A stretch of 64,000 nt of DNA, taken from the NCBI RefSeq assembly GCF_003352065.1, contig NZ_CP025803.1:4126787-4190786 (forward strand), read 5' to 3'. Position 1 is the first letter of the stretch. Each line of letters begins with the position of its first letter. Origin of the DNA: Sulfitobacter sp. SK011 (GTDB lineage: Bacteria; Pseudomonadota; Alphaproteobacteria; Rhodobacterales; Rhodobacteraceae). Both the position numbers and the translations under genes were made by a program. Of the stretch, positions 8,122 through 16,538 are shown one piece after another. Under the pieces are notes generated by a model that saw only the letters and a program-made list of their open reading frames with translations, was not told the DNA's origin and ran no database searches.

Positions 8122-9693
8122 TCACTTCTCGGTCCCATTATACCGGCCCATAATATCGCTCAGCTGAGCCACCAACTCCTTGACCGTTGGTTCACGCAGC
8201 GTTTCAGCCAAAGTATCAAGTTGTCGTAACAGTGTGTCAGGGGAGGTTCGAGAAGTGGGTCGACATGGTGCACCAACAGGGTCAGCTAAGATAGATTGGG
8301 CTGCCCCAAGCCAATTTGATGGCTCAAAATATACTGACTTTGAGACGACTGTGCGGTTCGAGGTCGCCAAACTGACGAACAGGCGTTTTTCCTCCGAATT
8401 TGCGATCTGGTAAAGCGGGGCAAGGTTTTTTACCAGTTCGAGGAATTTCTCAAGATAGATTTGCTCAGCCTCTATTCCGGCACTGTCTTTTTGGCTTTCC
8501 TTGATGCGCCGAATATCGAAGTTGAGGCCCGCCTTCTTTCTGGAATAGGCCTCTTTGTCGATGAGACCTTCAATCAGCGCGTCCATCAAGGTATCTAGAC
8601 GCGCCTCAAGTTTGCCAAGCTGCATCTTGAGCGACGCAGCTTCGTCGTGCTGATCTTGCCGGCCAACTTTCCAAGCCTCCAGCACTTCAACCAATTCGGC
8701 AAAGGGTTTTGGGCGAATGGTGCTTCTGTCAAACTCAGCAAGGGCGGCCTGTTCGATCGTTTCTTCTCGGATGCCCTTGGTCGGACAATCCGGCGTGTGG
8801 CAACGATAATACACATGCCCTTTCTGACGTTCGGCGATCATCGCCAACGAACACAACCCGCATTTGAACAAGCCCCGATATGTATGCATGTGCCGGGTGG
8901 TCTTCTTTCCACATTTTCCGGCCTTCATTTCCTGAACCCGCTGAAACAAAGATGTGGATATCAGCGGCTCATGAATGCCGTCATAGGTATCTCCGGTCTC
9001 CTTTATCCGGATTATGCCGGTGTAGAAGGGGTTTGAGAGAATGGTTTCAATCCCATGGCGGGATAATACGCCACCGCTGTGGTTTCTGAGCCCACGCGTG
9101 CTCATCTCAGCATGTAGAGAACGAATGCCGTGATTGCCGGTCCTGTAGAGATCGAACATCTCTTGGATCAGCGGCGCTTTCTCAGGGTCTGGGATCTTGG
9201 CTTTACCTCGACCCTGATCGAGATAACCGATTGGTGCACGAAACGGGTAAAGCCCCTGCTTGAGGCGGCCGCGAAGCCCCTTCTTCGCCTCTTCTCGCAG
9301 GTTACGGATATAATCAGATGCAATCACCGCCTGAATGTCTGCTGTGAGCCTGCCACCACGGGATTGGAAATCCAGACTCTCCGTGACGAAATGGATGGCA
9401 ACGCCCTGATCTGATAATTCGCCGATTCTTGCCCAGTCGCGAAAGTTGCGCGCAGAGCGGTCAATCTTGTGGACGATCAGCCCATCAGCCTTGTGATTAT
9501 TGAGATCGCGCATGATGGCATTGAAGACCGGTCGCCCGGATTTGGCTGCGGTTTCTTTTTCTTCAAACCAGCGCGATATCGTCAGCCCGTGCTTTTCAGC
9601 GTAGCGGGTAATTTCTTCCTTCTGGACCTCCAGGGAAACCCCTTCGCCTTGTTTGGCGGTGGATACGCGGGTGTATCCAAAACATGTGGTCAT
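8122..9693 (-). CDS. Large serine recombinase
   Basis: A 523-residue site-specific recombinase. The resolvase domain carries the nucleophile Ser11 in YTRVSTAKQ, with later motifs KIDRSARN and AEMS/RGLRNHSG of the recombinase domain. A zinc-ribbon-like domain (CGLCSLAMIAE, then CHTPDC) and a coiled coil near residues 340-420 follow. Length and order fit phage- or island-type large serine integrases that act without high-energy cofactors on short att sites. It is the last gene of a probable three-gene minus-strand operon. No att pair could be identified by eye. It looks intact and may have driven entry of this region. Confidence 0.85.
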   Translation of the reverse strand: MTTCFGYTRVSTAKQGEGVSLEVQKEEITRYAEKHGLTISRWFEEKETAAKSGRPVFNAIMRDLNNHKADGLIVHKIDRSARNFRDWARIGELSDQGVAIHFVTESLDFQSRGGRLTADIQAVIASDYIRNLREEAKKGLRGRLKQGLYPFRAPIGYLDQGRGKAKIPDPEKAPLIQEMFDLYRTGNHGIRSLHAEMSTRGLRNHSGGVLSRHGIETILSNPFYTGIIRIKETGDTYDGIHEPLISTSLFQRVQEMKAGKCGKKTTRHMHTYRGLFKCGLCSLAMIAERQKGHVYYRCHTPDCPTKGIREETIEQAALAEFDRSTIRPKPFAELVEVLEAWKVGRQDQHDEAASLKMQLGKLEARLDTLMDALIEGLIDKEAYSRKKAGLNFDIRRIKESQKDSAGIEAEQIYLEKFLELVKNLAPLYQIANSEEKRLFVSLATSNRTVVSKSVYFEPSNWLGAAQSILADPVGAPCRPTSRTSPDTLLRQLDTLAETLREPTVKELVAQLSDIMGRYNGTEK

Positions 9694-9705
9694 ATGTGGT
9701 TTTCG

Positions 9706-9870
9706 TTATTCACTGGTAATAGTGCCGCCTTCTTTGGGCGGCTTGTCGATCTCTTCCTCCGGCCAGGGCCACGACCCTTCGCGCTCCATGCGCTCGAAGA
9801 TGCGTTTGCACAGCTCAATGAATTGTTCAAAGCGTTGTTCTTCAGTCATGGGTCCAGAATACTGGCTCAT
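9706..9870 (-). CDS. Small acidic ORF immediately upstream of the recombinase
   Basis: A 54-codon frame (or 47 codons from the internal ATG at 9849) rich in Glu, Phe and Lys: MTEEQRFEQFIELCKRIFE, then a Trp/Pro-rich acidic tail. Its stop lies 12 bases before the recombinase start. Its first ATG overlaps the stop of the preceding ORF as ATGA. This packing suggests a real cotranscribed gene. It is a candidate recombination-directionality or accessory factor by position only; no family is recognised. Confidence 0.5.
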   Translation of the reverse strand: MSQYSGPMTEEQRFEQFIELCKRIFERMEREGSWPWPEEEIDKPPKEGGTITSE

Positions 9871-10166
9871 GAAGGTGTCGAAAACACCGGCTTAGGTGCA
9901 AGGACGGTAATTCGGATCGCGGACATTGACGAGGAAGATTTGAAGCTGTTCAGGCGGCCTGCCCGCCGTTTGGCTCCGTTACACATTCTACCGAGTCTTT
10001 GGCAAAGAGTCATCTTTGCTGGTGGCATGCGTTGTGCCTGTTGCGGTCCATTGGCCGCAATACCTGTAGCATTTGCCCTGCAATCGACTAAGATTTCCTC
10101 TGAAAACCTTAACGCTCTAGAACCACTGCCTGCTCTGATTCCTGGCGTTCGGAATGGTTTCACCAT
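9867..10166 (-). CDS. Possible 99-residue basic protein heading the recombinase operon
   Basis: This frame (MVKPFRTPGIRAG at the start) is coupled by an ATGA overlap to the small ORF and recombinase behind it, the main argument that it is real. The product is strongly basic (many Arg/Lys) with several Cys and Met, and I recognise no domain. No clear Shine-Dalgarno is present, and a nested inverted repeat covers the start codon. It may instead be an untranslated leader with a fortuitous frame. Confidence 0.35.
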   Translation of the reverse strand: MVKPFRTPGIRAGSGSRALRFSEEILVDCRANATGIAANGPQQAQRMPPAKMTLCQRLGRMCNGAKRRAGRLNSFKSSSSMSAIRITVLAPKPVFSTPS

Positions 10167-10187
10167 TCCGATACCAAACCGAACGCC
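10144..10187. promoter_or_regulatory. Nested inverted repeat between the recombinase operon and the XRE gene
   Basis: The outer arms GGCGTTCGG (10144-10152) and CCGAACGCC (10179-10187) enclose inner arms CGGAATGG (10150-10157) and CCATTCCG (10163-10170). The structure lies about 120 bases upstream of a divergent helix-turn-helix regulator and overlaps the putative start of the recombinase operon. It is either an operator, perhaps for the XRE protein, or a hairpin limiting translation. Confidence 0.5.
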
Positions 10188-10310
10188 ATGAGTGATCGGA
10201 GTAGGTAAGACAGATTGGGATGGTTGCCGTTTTTGAATCCGGTCGGGGCTTTGCGATTTTTCTACTTGCTGTAAACTGGGGATATACCAGCTTCACATAA
10301 GTTCATTTTT

Positions 10311-10661
10311 ATGATCCAGGAATTCACCCTCGACCTGAGGGCGGCCCGACGAAATTCGGGGCTCAGACAGGTCGACTGCGCTCATCTCATGGGCGTCAAC
10401 AAAACCAAAATCTCAAATCTTGAGAATGGCCGCCAGCGTCCAAGCGTGCGTGACATCTGCACCTTGTCGATGATCTATGGCCGCAGCTTTGAAAGTCTCT
10501 TTGCCGGGATATTTGATGAGGTCAAAGCAGATGTCTTTTGTCACCTCTCAGACCTGCCAGAGCCGCAGTCCCATTATGGGCCCGCCACCAACAGGAAACG
10601 GACATTGGACGGTCTGAGAGCACGTTTGGAAGAAGATCACAGCGAGGTCTATGACGACTGA
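10311..10661 (+). CDS. XRE-family helix-turn-helix regulator
   Basis: A 116-residue protein with a Cro/C1-type DNA-binding domain in residues 5-65: LRQVDCAHLMGVNKTKIS, then LENGRQRPSV. A 50-residue tail of unknown role follows. It is divergent from the recombinase operon and overlaps the next gene by 11 bases. Phage-type repressors in this position commonly control both sides. The nested inverted repeat upstream is a candidate site. Confidence 0.8.
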   Translation: MIQEFTLDLRAARRNSGLRQVDCAHLMGVNKTKISNLENGRQRPSVRDICTLSMIYGRSFESLFAGIFDEVKADVFCHLSDLPEPQSHYGPATNRKRTLDGLRARLEEDHSEVYDD

Positions 10662-11109
10662 CCGAAAGCGCATTCTCAGTGTCGCCGTTGCCTCCGGCAA
10701 AGTGGCTTACATATTTCTGATCGATGGCAAGTTGAAGGATTGGCAGTGCTCACGGGCGGCGAGCCTGTCAGCGCCCAAGGGCCGATCCCTGTTGCGCAGA
10801 GCTGTGGCCCGTTTTGAGCCAGATATTGTGGTGACCGAGGATCCGTTCAAGCCAACGCGCAAATCCGGGAGCTCACTAGATATCCTAAATGCCCTGGTGC
10901 AGGAATTGACCGACAGCGCCACCCCGCATCATCTGGTTCAACGCAACCAGCAGTTTCCCAACAAATATGACGAAGCCCTGGCCTTGGCCAAACGTTTTCC
11001 TGCAATCACCCCCTGGCTGCCGAAAACGCCCAAAATATGGGAAGCGGAACCCGTGAATGCAATTTACTTCGAGGCGCTCTCGATGGCGGTTCTAATTGTC
11101 GACGGCTAA
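10651..11109 (+). CDS. Unknown protein with possible RuvC/RNase H-like fold
   Basis: 152 residues. The order of segments recalls RuvC-type nucleases: a beta hairpin (RILSVAVASGKVAYIFLIDG), a helix, a strand ending in acid (FEPDIVVTEDP), and a final helix (AEPVNAIYFEALSMAVLI). The first catalytic Asp expected in the opening strand is not there; Val/Ala occupies the place. The protein may therefore be inactive, or not of this fold. It overlaps the XRE gene by 11 bases and is surely coexpressed. No family is recognised with confidence. Confidence 0.5.
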   Translation: MTTDRKRILSVAVASGKVAYIFLIDGKLKDWQCSRAASLSAPKGRSLLRRAVARFEPDIVVTEDPFKPTRKSGSSLDILNALVQELTDSATPHHLVQRNQQFPNKYDEALALAKRFPAITPWLPKTPKIWEAEPVNAIYFEALSMAVLIVDG

Positions 11110-11391
11110 GTCGTATGGCCCGACCAGTCTCACCGTGATGCTCTCGGCACGTTATTGGCTGCAATCTCAGTAATTCGTCGCCATACGTTGGATGTGCCTC
11201 ACATCTTTCGGACATCGATCCAACCAGAGCCTTAAGGGTTCTATGAGTGAAAAAAGGGTCAGCCATTTCGTAGGTTTTCTACATTAACTACAATGTGTTG
11301 CTTCATTGTTGAGCCGCTTGGCGGAATGGCGCGATTTCCCCCGAAATGGTATCATATGTGCAGGTGTTCCCCACAAAAATCGGAGACTGCA

Positions 11392-12240
11392 ATGGCACGC
11401 GATATATACGCGGAAGTCACCAATGCGTTGGTGTCTTCCATCGAGGCTGATCCTGAGAAGCCAATCATGCCCTGGAACCGAACTGGCACAAATACGGTGC
11501 CGAGTAACATCGCTTCTGGCGGTGAATACAGCGGTGTAAACATCATCAATCTCTGGATCACGGCACAGGTGCACGGGTTCGCAACCGGCACTTGGGGCAC
11601 GTATCGGCAGTGGCGCGAAAAAGGCGCGTCAGTACAGAAGGGGCAGAAATCTACCCCTGTCATCGTCTACAAACAAGTGACGAGAGAGAGCGCCGATGGT
11701 GAAGATGAGATCTACCGCGTGTTGAAGTATTTCAATGTCTTCAATGCCGATCAGGTGGACGGGTACGACCTGCCCACGCTATCGGATTCTGCCGAGCCCG
11801 TTGAACGTATCACGGCGATTGATGCGATGATCGCAAAGACCCGTGTGGATATTCGGGAGGCTGGTGCACAAGCATATTACAGCCCCACCGAAGACCAGAT
11901 CACCATGCCTGAGAGTAGCCGGTTCTTTGACACCGTCTCTGGCACGCGCAGCGAAAACTACTATGCAGTGTTGCTGCATGAACTGACGCACTGGACAGGG
12001 CATCCGTCCCGATGCGATCGGGATTTGCGCAACAGGTTCGGAGATGCAGCCTACGCAATGGAAGAACTTGTGGCCGAGATCGGCTCTGCGTTCTTCTGCG
12101 CCAGGCTCGGTATCTCCTCATCCCCACGCGAAGATCATGCACAATACCTGGGCAACTGGTTGCCTGTTCTGAAGAGTGACAAGAAGGCCATTTTCACCGC
12201 CGCAGCCAAAGCGCAATCCGCAATTGATTTTGTGATATAG
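11392..12240 (+). CDS. ardC: ArdC-type antirestriction / ssDNA-binding metalloprotease-like protein
   Basis: A 282-residue protein. Residues 1-125 form the ArdC N-terminal ssDNA-binding domain (YAEVTNALVSSIE, WGTYRQWREKGASVQKGQKS). Residues 140-280 form a zincin-like domain with the metal-binding HELTH at 196-200 and a downstream EELVAEIG. ArdC proteins ride on conjugative plasmids and islands and protect incoming DNA against restriction. I start at the ATG behind GGAG; a longer frame from 11293 lacks a site. The region between 11110 and 11391 shows nothing else. A terminator follows. Confidence 0.85.
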   Translation: MARDIYAEVTNALVSSIEADPEKPIMPWNRTGTNTVPSNIASGGEYSGVNIINLWITAQVHGFATGTWGTYRQWREKGASVQKGQKSTPVIVYKQVTRESADGEDEIYRVLKYFNVFNADQVDGYDLPTLSDSAEPVERITAIDAMIAKTRVDIREAGAQAYYSPTEDQITMPESSRFFDTVSGTRSENYYAVLLHELTHWTGHPSRCDRDLRNRFGDAAYAMEELVAEIGSAFFCARLGISSSPREDHAQYLGNWLPVLKSDKKAIFTAAAKAQSAIDFVI

Positions 12241-12248
12241 CGCCCAAG

Positions 12249-12279
12249 CGGCCCCTCTTGTTTGAGAGGCCGTTATTTT
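12249..12279 (+). terminator. Terminator after ardC
   Basis: CGGCC(C)CTCT pairs with AGAGGCCG around a TGTTTG loop, with one bulged base, followed by TTATTTT. It lies just past the ardC stop. Confidence 0.7.
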
Positions 12280-12299
12280 GATCCTGCGTAGCTCTGGTC

Positions 12300-12480
12300 T
12301 CATAACAAAAACACTACCGTGGCCGCCAGGGCGATGGCAGACATGAAGATGACAGGGCATCTATCATAGCGGGTCGCGACCCTGCGCCAATCCTTCAACC
12401 GCCCAAACAAGTTCTCAATCTTGTGGCGGTTTCGATAAATCTTGGTGTCATGTGGGATGGGGGAATGGAAACGGCCATTG
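12300..12480 (-). mobile_element. 3' remnant of an IS5-family transposase
   Basis: About 57 codons read HDTKIYRNRHKIENLFGRLK, then DWRRVATRYDRCP and SAIALAATVVFLL-stop. This is the unmistakable C-terminus of IS5-family DDE transposases, including the final catalytic Glu region (KIENLFGRLKDWR). The first two thirds and both element ends are missing. It lies between ardC and the homocysteine methyltransferase-like gene and marks the right edge of the accessory region. The bases from 12481 to 12548 are not assignable. Confidence 0.75.
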
Positions 12481-12548
12481 CAAGGTCTGCTATCCATCGC
12501 GAACCAGTCATCCGACAAAAATCGTCAGATGACCGCTCCGAGCCCACT

Positions 12549-13517
12549 TTACCGATTTTCCGTGGCGCAGCGAAGGTCTGCTTCGGCGATTTTTGCAGAT
12601 CTCGCAATGCTAGACATGTGGCGCATATCTGTCCCGCAGCATCCTCCAAGAACGCTGATCTGTGGGAATCTGCGCCGAATTTCCGCAAGCTGTTGCCCGA
12701 GTTCAACCGGATCGCCATCGTCAAGCTCTTCGGCTTCATCCAACTGTGCATGGCTGCATCGCGACGCATTGGCGACGATCCCACGCAAACGTTGCATCCA
12801 GGGATCATCGGACAACACGTTTTCAAAGTGATCAGGATGCGCGCAATTGATCATAAAGTATGCAGCATAACCGTCCGCTTCCGCGTCCACTTGAGTGATC
12901 GCCTCTTTAAGTGAGGCTCCTGTCGGCAAGTGCCCGTCGGTCTCAACCGTGAATGCAATGATCACCGGGAGGCCAAAGCGCTTGGCTGCGCGTACAATTC
13001 CGACGGCTTCAGCAGGGTAGGCAAGTGTGTATCCACTGATCACGTCCACCTCCGTTTCTGCCAGCGCTGCGATTTGCTCTGTATGATATGTTTCGGCTTC
13101 CTCTGCGCTCATTTGTTCGCTTGGCGCGTATGCATCGGCGCGTGGTCCGACATTGGCGCTGATCAGCGTTGGCAGATCGCCAAACGTGTCTCTCGCTTCG
13201 CTCATGTGGGCTATGGCCTGCTTGTTCAGGTCAACCAGTTGTTCGGGTGAGTAACCAATGGTCGCACCGCGATCCCTGTTGGCAACCCATGTCGGGCTTT
13301 CGAGGATAACGCCGATACCGTGTTCTTTTCCAACTGCGATCATATCACGGTAGTAGCCATTCAGCTGAGCGCGTCCCGCTTTAGACTCCAGCAATGGATA
13401 AGAGGCAAACCCCGGCAGATCGACACCTTGGTTGAATATGAGGTCGGTTTCCATGCCAGTGGAGGCCACATAAAGGCCGCCGTCAAGTTGCGGAAAATCG
13501 TTTCGGTGAATTGCCAT
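12549..13517 (-). CDS. Homocysteine S-methyltransferase family protein
   Basis: 322 residues of the zinc-dependent (beta/alpha)8 methyltransferase family (MmuM/BHMT-like) that moves a methyl group to a thiol such as homocysteine. The three zinc cysteines are in INCAHP and GGCCGTD. The N-terminal barrel Gly-rich opening (DGGLYVAST, where GGxGT-like motifs are usual) is slightly divergent. It looks complete. No methionine or betaine genes flank it, so the methyl donor is unknown. Confidence 0.8.
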   Translation of the reverse strand: MAIHRNDFPQLDGGLYVASTGMETDLIFNQGVDLPGFASYPLLESKAGRAQLNGYYRDMIAVGKEHGIGVILESPTWVANRDRGATIGYSPEQLVDLNKQAIAHMSEARDTFGDLPTLISANVGPRADAYAPSEQMSAEEAETYHTEQIAALAETEVDVISGYTLAYPAEAVGIVRAAKRFGLPVIIAFTVETDGHLPTGASLKEAITQVDAEADGYAAYFMINCAHPDHFENVLSDDPWMQRLRGIVANASRCSHAQLDEAEELDDGDPVELGQQLAEIRRRFPQISVLGGCCGTDMRHMSSIARSAKIAEADLRCATENR

Positions 13518-14036
13518 ATGGAAAGCCTCAATCTATCTGAAATTCCAGCGAAACTATCAGTTTGACGGCCTTTTGCCCATAGCGGCATGGTTTCACCCAA
13601 ACCCGCAGGTTGCCGTTACTTGCCAAAACGATCCGTTTGGTCGTCCGCTCGAAAGCGTTCATTGGGGCGGTTGCAGCGAATTCACACTTTGTCCCGCATA
13701 GCCGACCTAAATGCTCATAAGGAGGCGCACCAAAGAGTTTCAAAAGGGTTCATAAAATGAACAAATCACCGAATTGTACCTAGGTATCTGTCCTTGTGAG
13801 CCGATGGCTCCTTTTGAGACCATTGTAACCGATGCCGGGCCCTTTGCGAATGTCCGCTCCTACAAATTGAAAACTTGATGTCCTCTCCGCACGGCTAATA
13901 GTGGCGTTCACGCTGTCGGAAAATTTTTCGAGGGTTTCCAACAGAATGGGCAAGCATTTTCCAGGACATTCGATAACCTGCTTGCACGCCCTGTAGGTTC
14001 ACCGAACTGTCGAAGTTGGAGGTCTATTTTTTCCAG
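13518..14036. other. 519-bp intergenic region without a supportable gene
   Basis: A 71-codon minus-strand frame (13528-13743) lacks a ribosome binding site and has low-complexity composition; I do not call it. The sequence does not match a tRNA or riboswitch I know. Phrases such as GCGAATGTCCGCTCC (13848 on) resemble non-coding repeats I associate with Rhodobacteraceae spacers, but that is memory and not evidence. Confidence 0.4.
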
Positions 14037-14378
14037 CTATAAAATTTCAATTGAACCCTTCATATGCGGGTGAAAAATACAGAAATAAGTGTTTTCCATA
14101 CCGTCAATAACGGTGATTTCCGCAGTTTCATTCTTTGCGATTTCTGCCGTGTCCCAGCCAAACTCATCTGCGGTTGCCGTATGCAGTGCCAGATCATGGT
14201 TCGTCCAACGGATCGTGTCGCCGACATGAACCTGCACCACATCCGGTTCAAATTTCAACGCCTTGATCGCAATGTCATGCGCAATTGGCTCAGCGGCAAA
14301 AAGGGGAGATGTGGTCAGGACGACTGCTGATGCAGCCGCCCCGCCAATCACGTCCCGGCGTGGGTATGATTTTGCCAT
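14037..14378 (-). CDS. Amicyanin-type cupredoxin, Tat-exported
   Basis: A 113-residue blue-copper protein. The N-terminus YPRRDVIGGAAASAVV is a twin-arginine signal, so it is exported folded to the periplasm. Copper ligands fit the amicyanin spacing: His66 in LALHTAT and Cys100, His103, Met106 in CIFHPHM. Its start overlaps the stop of the DUF4142 gene by one base (TAATG), so the two are coexpressed. The partner enzyme is unknown. No amine dehydrogenase is in view. Confidence 0.85.
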   Translation of the reverse strand: MAKSYPRRDVIGGAAASAVVLTTSPLFAAEPIAHDIAIKALKFEPDVVQVHVGDTIRWTNHDLALHTATADEFGWDTAEIAKNETAEITVIDGMENTYFCIFHPHMKGSIEIL

Positions 14379-14902
14379 TACTGCAGCGCCTTTACCATCA
14401 TTTCAGCATGCGCTTCATGGGCCTTGAAAATGCCAAGCCCCTGCTCGAACAGTGCCTTGACTTCGGCGTTGTCGATATTGGGGATCATTGTATTCTCAAC
14501 CAGATCGTTCACGGCTTGGTGATAGGCCAGCTCATTGGCGGCATAGGCTGCGTCAAACTCTGCGCCACGCAGCTGGACAATGCCATCAATGATCTTTTCT
14601 GCATTTCCATTCAGTGTTTGGCTGAACGCATTGTCCTGCGCCGACGCCCCCAGCTTGTCCAGCAGGCCAAGGGCCGCTTCGTTTACAGCCGAGTGGTCAC
14701 GGATCATTGTGTTGGCGAACGCGTGGATGTCAGGATTGGCCGAGAGCGCCAGCGCCAGATACGCATAACGAATATCGATGTTGTCAGCGGTATAGGCAAT
14801 ATGGGCGTATTCAAGGTCGCTCATGTCAGCGACCTCTTGTGCAGATGCCTGAGCACCTGTCATGGCCAATGTGACGGCGAGTGCGGGAAGCAATTTCTTC
14901 AT
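14378..14902 (-). CDS. DUF4142 periplasmic protein
   Basis: 174 residues with a cleavable signal peptide (MKKLLPALAVTLAMTGAQASA). A four-helix ferritin-like DUF4142 domain follows, including FANTMIRDHSAVNEAAL. Such proteins are often coexpressed with small copper proteins or stress genes. The first gene of a two-gene operon with the cupredoxin, divergent from an AraC-family regulator that may control it. Confidence 0.8.
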   Translation of the reverse strand: MKKLLPALAVTLAMTGAQASAQEVADMSDLEYAHIAYTADNIDIRYAYLALALSANPDIHAFANTMIRDHSAVNEAALGLLDKLGASAQDNAFSQTLNGNAEKIIDGIVQLRGAEFDAAYAANELAYHQAVNDLVENTMIPNIDNAEVKALFEQGLGIFKAHEAHAEMMVKALQ

Positions 14903-15040
14903 TTTGGGAACTCCATTGTATGTTTCGATAGGAATTGAGTACCCCCAAATGATCCGTTCAATACATGCTCATTCATCCCAATTTTCGTGCAGATCGTTCA
15001 GATATCTGTACAGTTATTACAAGTGGTGTATGTTCAATCC

Positions 15041-15997
15041 ATGCTTGATCTTCTGAGTGACATCCTCACCAACCTGTCCATGCGCGGTTCGCTGTATTTC
15101 CGCACGTCCCTGACATCTCCCTGGGGCATCGAAGTGCCCCAATTCGAAAATGTTGCGCGCTTTCATTTCGCCCATCGGGGCAATTGCCTGGTCGAAGTTG
15201 AAGGCGCGAAAAAACCGGTATGTCTGGAACAAGGTGACCTTGTCATCATACCTCATGGGGCCTCCCACAAGCTCTACTGCGCGCCCGAAACGCGGCACGC
15301 GGCCCTGCCGCTTGAAACGGTGATTGAGCAGTCTGGCTATAACGGAAACGGTGTGTTGGTTTACGGCGGCGATGATGATGACCGTGATACGCAGCTAATC
15401 TGTGGACATTTCTCGTTCGAACCTCACGCAAAACATGTTTTGATGGAGCGCCTTCCACCAATCATCCACCTTAAGAACTATGGTGAAACCGCCGGAAAAT
15501 GGATGGAGGCCTCGTTGCGCGTTATTGGCGATGAGGCCGGCGGGCGCAAAATGGGCGGTGACCTGATCGCGCTGAAGATGTCTGAGGCGATCCTGGCGCA
15601 GGCGATCCGTAGCTTCATCGAAAGTCGGGATGCTGACGACTGGGCTTTGGGTGCGTTTTCCGACAAGCAGCTAAGCCGCGCGTTGGACGCCTTTCACAAA
15701 TCCCCGGCAGAGCGCTGGACCGTTGAGGCCCTGGCCAATGCAGCCGGTATGTCGCGCACAAGCTTTGCGGTTCAATTTCAAAAACTCATGCAGATGTCAC
15801 CAATGGAATATGTGACCGGATGGCGGATGGAAATCGCCAAGAAAGTCTTGCATCAATTGGGGTGTTCGCTGACGGATGCAGCCGAAAGCGCGGGGTATGC
15901 CTCAGACAGCGCCTTCACGCGGGCCTTTAAGAAAGAGACAGGCCAGACCCCAGCAGAGTTTCGCAAGCTAAAAATGCCCGCTCGTTCCAATTCCTGA
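15041..15997 (+). CDS. AraC-family regulator with cupin-type sensor domain
   Basis: 318 residues. The N-terminal cupin-like domain (AraC_binding_2 style: FHFAHRGNCLVEVEG, LEQGDLVIIPHGASH) precedes two helix-turn-helix motifs in the last 100 residues (WTVEALANAAGMSRTSFAVQ and SLTDAAESAGYASDSAFTRA). I start at MLDLLSDIL since the family begins there; a frame extending 18 codons upstream has no support. It is divergent from the DUF4142-cupredoxin operon. The closing FKKETGQTPAEFRK is typical. Confidence 0.9.
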   Translation: MLDLLSDILTNLSMRGSLYFRTSLTSPWGIEVPQFENVARFHFAHRGNCLVEVEGAKKPVCLEQGDLVIIPHGASHKLYCAPETRHAALPLETVIEQSGYNGNGVLVYGGDDDDRDTQLICGHFSFEPHAKHVLMERLPPIIHLKNYGETAGKWMEASLRVIGDEAGGRKMGGDLIALKMSEAILAQAIRSFIESRDADDWALGAFSDKQLSRALDAFHKSPAERWTVEALANAAGMSRTSFAVQFQKLMQMSPMEYVTGWRMEIAKKVLHQLGCSLTDAAESAGYASDSAFTRAFKKETGQTPAEFRKLKMPARSNS

Positions 15998-16106
15998 ACG
16001 ATCTGCACGGCATCTTGGATGGGTGGACATGGATGGATACATTCTCCGAGACTAGATTTTCTCTATCAACGCTGAATATCAGCACCAGCTAGAGAAAGAC
16101 GAAATC

Positions 16107-16478
16107 ATGTTCCCACGCTTCATCACCAAATCGATCCACGCTTATCTCGATTACCCTGTCGCCCTCGGTCTGATCGCCATGCCATTCCTGTTCGGGCTGG
16201 GTGAAACGGCCCCATTGGCCTTTTGGCTGTCGGTTGTTACGGGCGTTGCCGCCTTTGTCTTGACCGCACTGACAGATCATCATCTGGGTATTGTTCGGGT
16301 TCTGCCCTACAGCCTCCATTTAACAGTGGATGCCTTGGTCGGGCTGACCTTTGTGGCCGCGCCTTTCTTTCTTGGCTTCACAGGAGTGGACTTCGGGTAC
16401 TACATGGTCCTCGGTCTCACCGTTCTGGCGGTGGTTGGATTGCACCAGCCCGAAGATCAAACCGCTATTGCCCCGTAG
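16107..16478 (+). CDS. SPW-repeat membrane protein
   Basis: A 123-residue integral membrane protein with four predicted spans. It contains two copies of a motif similar to the SPW repeat (LDYPVALGLIAMPFLFG and LVGLTFVAAPFFLGF). The function of this family is not known. It follows the AraC regulator in the same direction after about 110 bases and is probably a separate transcript. A GC-rich hairpin (16496-16518) follows without a T run. Confidence 0.65.
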   Translation: MFPRFITKSIHAYLDYPVALGLIAMPFLFGLGETAPLAFWLSVVTGVAAFVLTALTDHHLGIVRVLPYSLHLTVDALVGLTFVAAPFFLGFTGVDFGYYMVLGLTVLAVVGLHQPEDQTAIAP

Positions 16479-16538
16479 GTCCTGGCAATTGCAAAGGGCC
16501 GCGCGCATGGTGCGGCCCAATGAATTTGAGGGCTAGGC

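Noticed and set aside
13528..13743. 71-codon minus-strand frame in the long gap
   Set aside because: No ribosome binding site and no recognisable product; more likely part of a non-coding element.
16496..16518. GC-rich hairpin before the UDG-family gene as a terminator
   Set aside because: The stem is good but no T run follows on either strand, so it was not called as a terminator.
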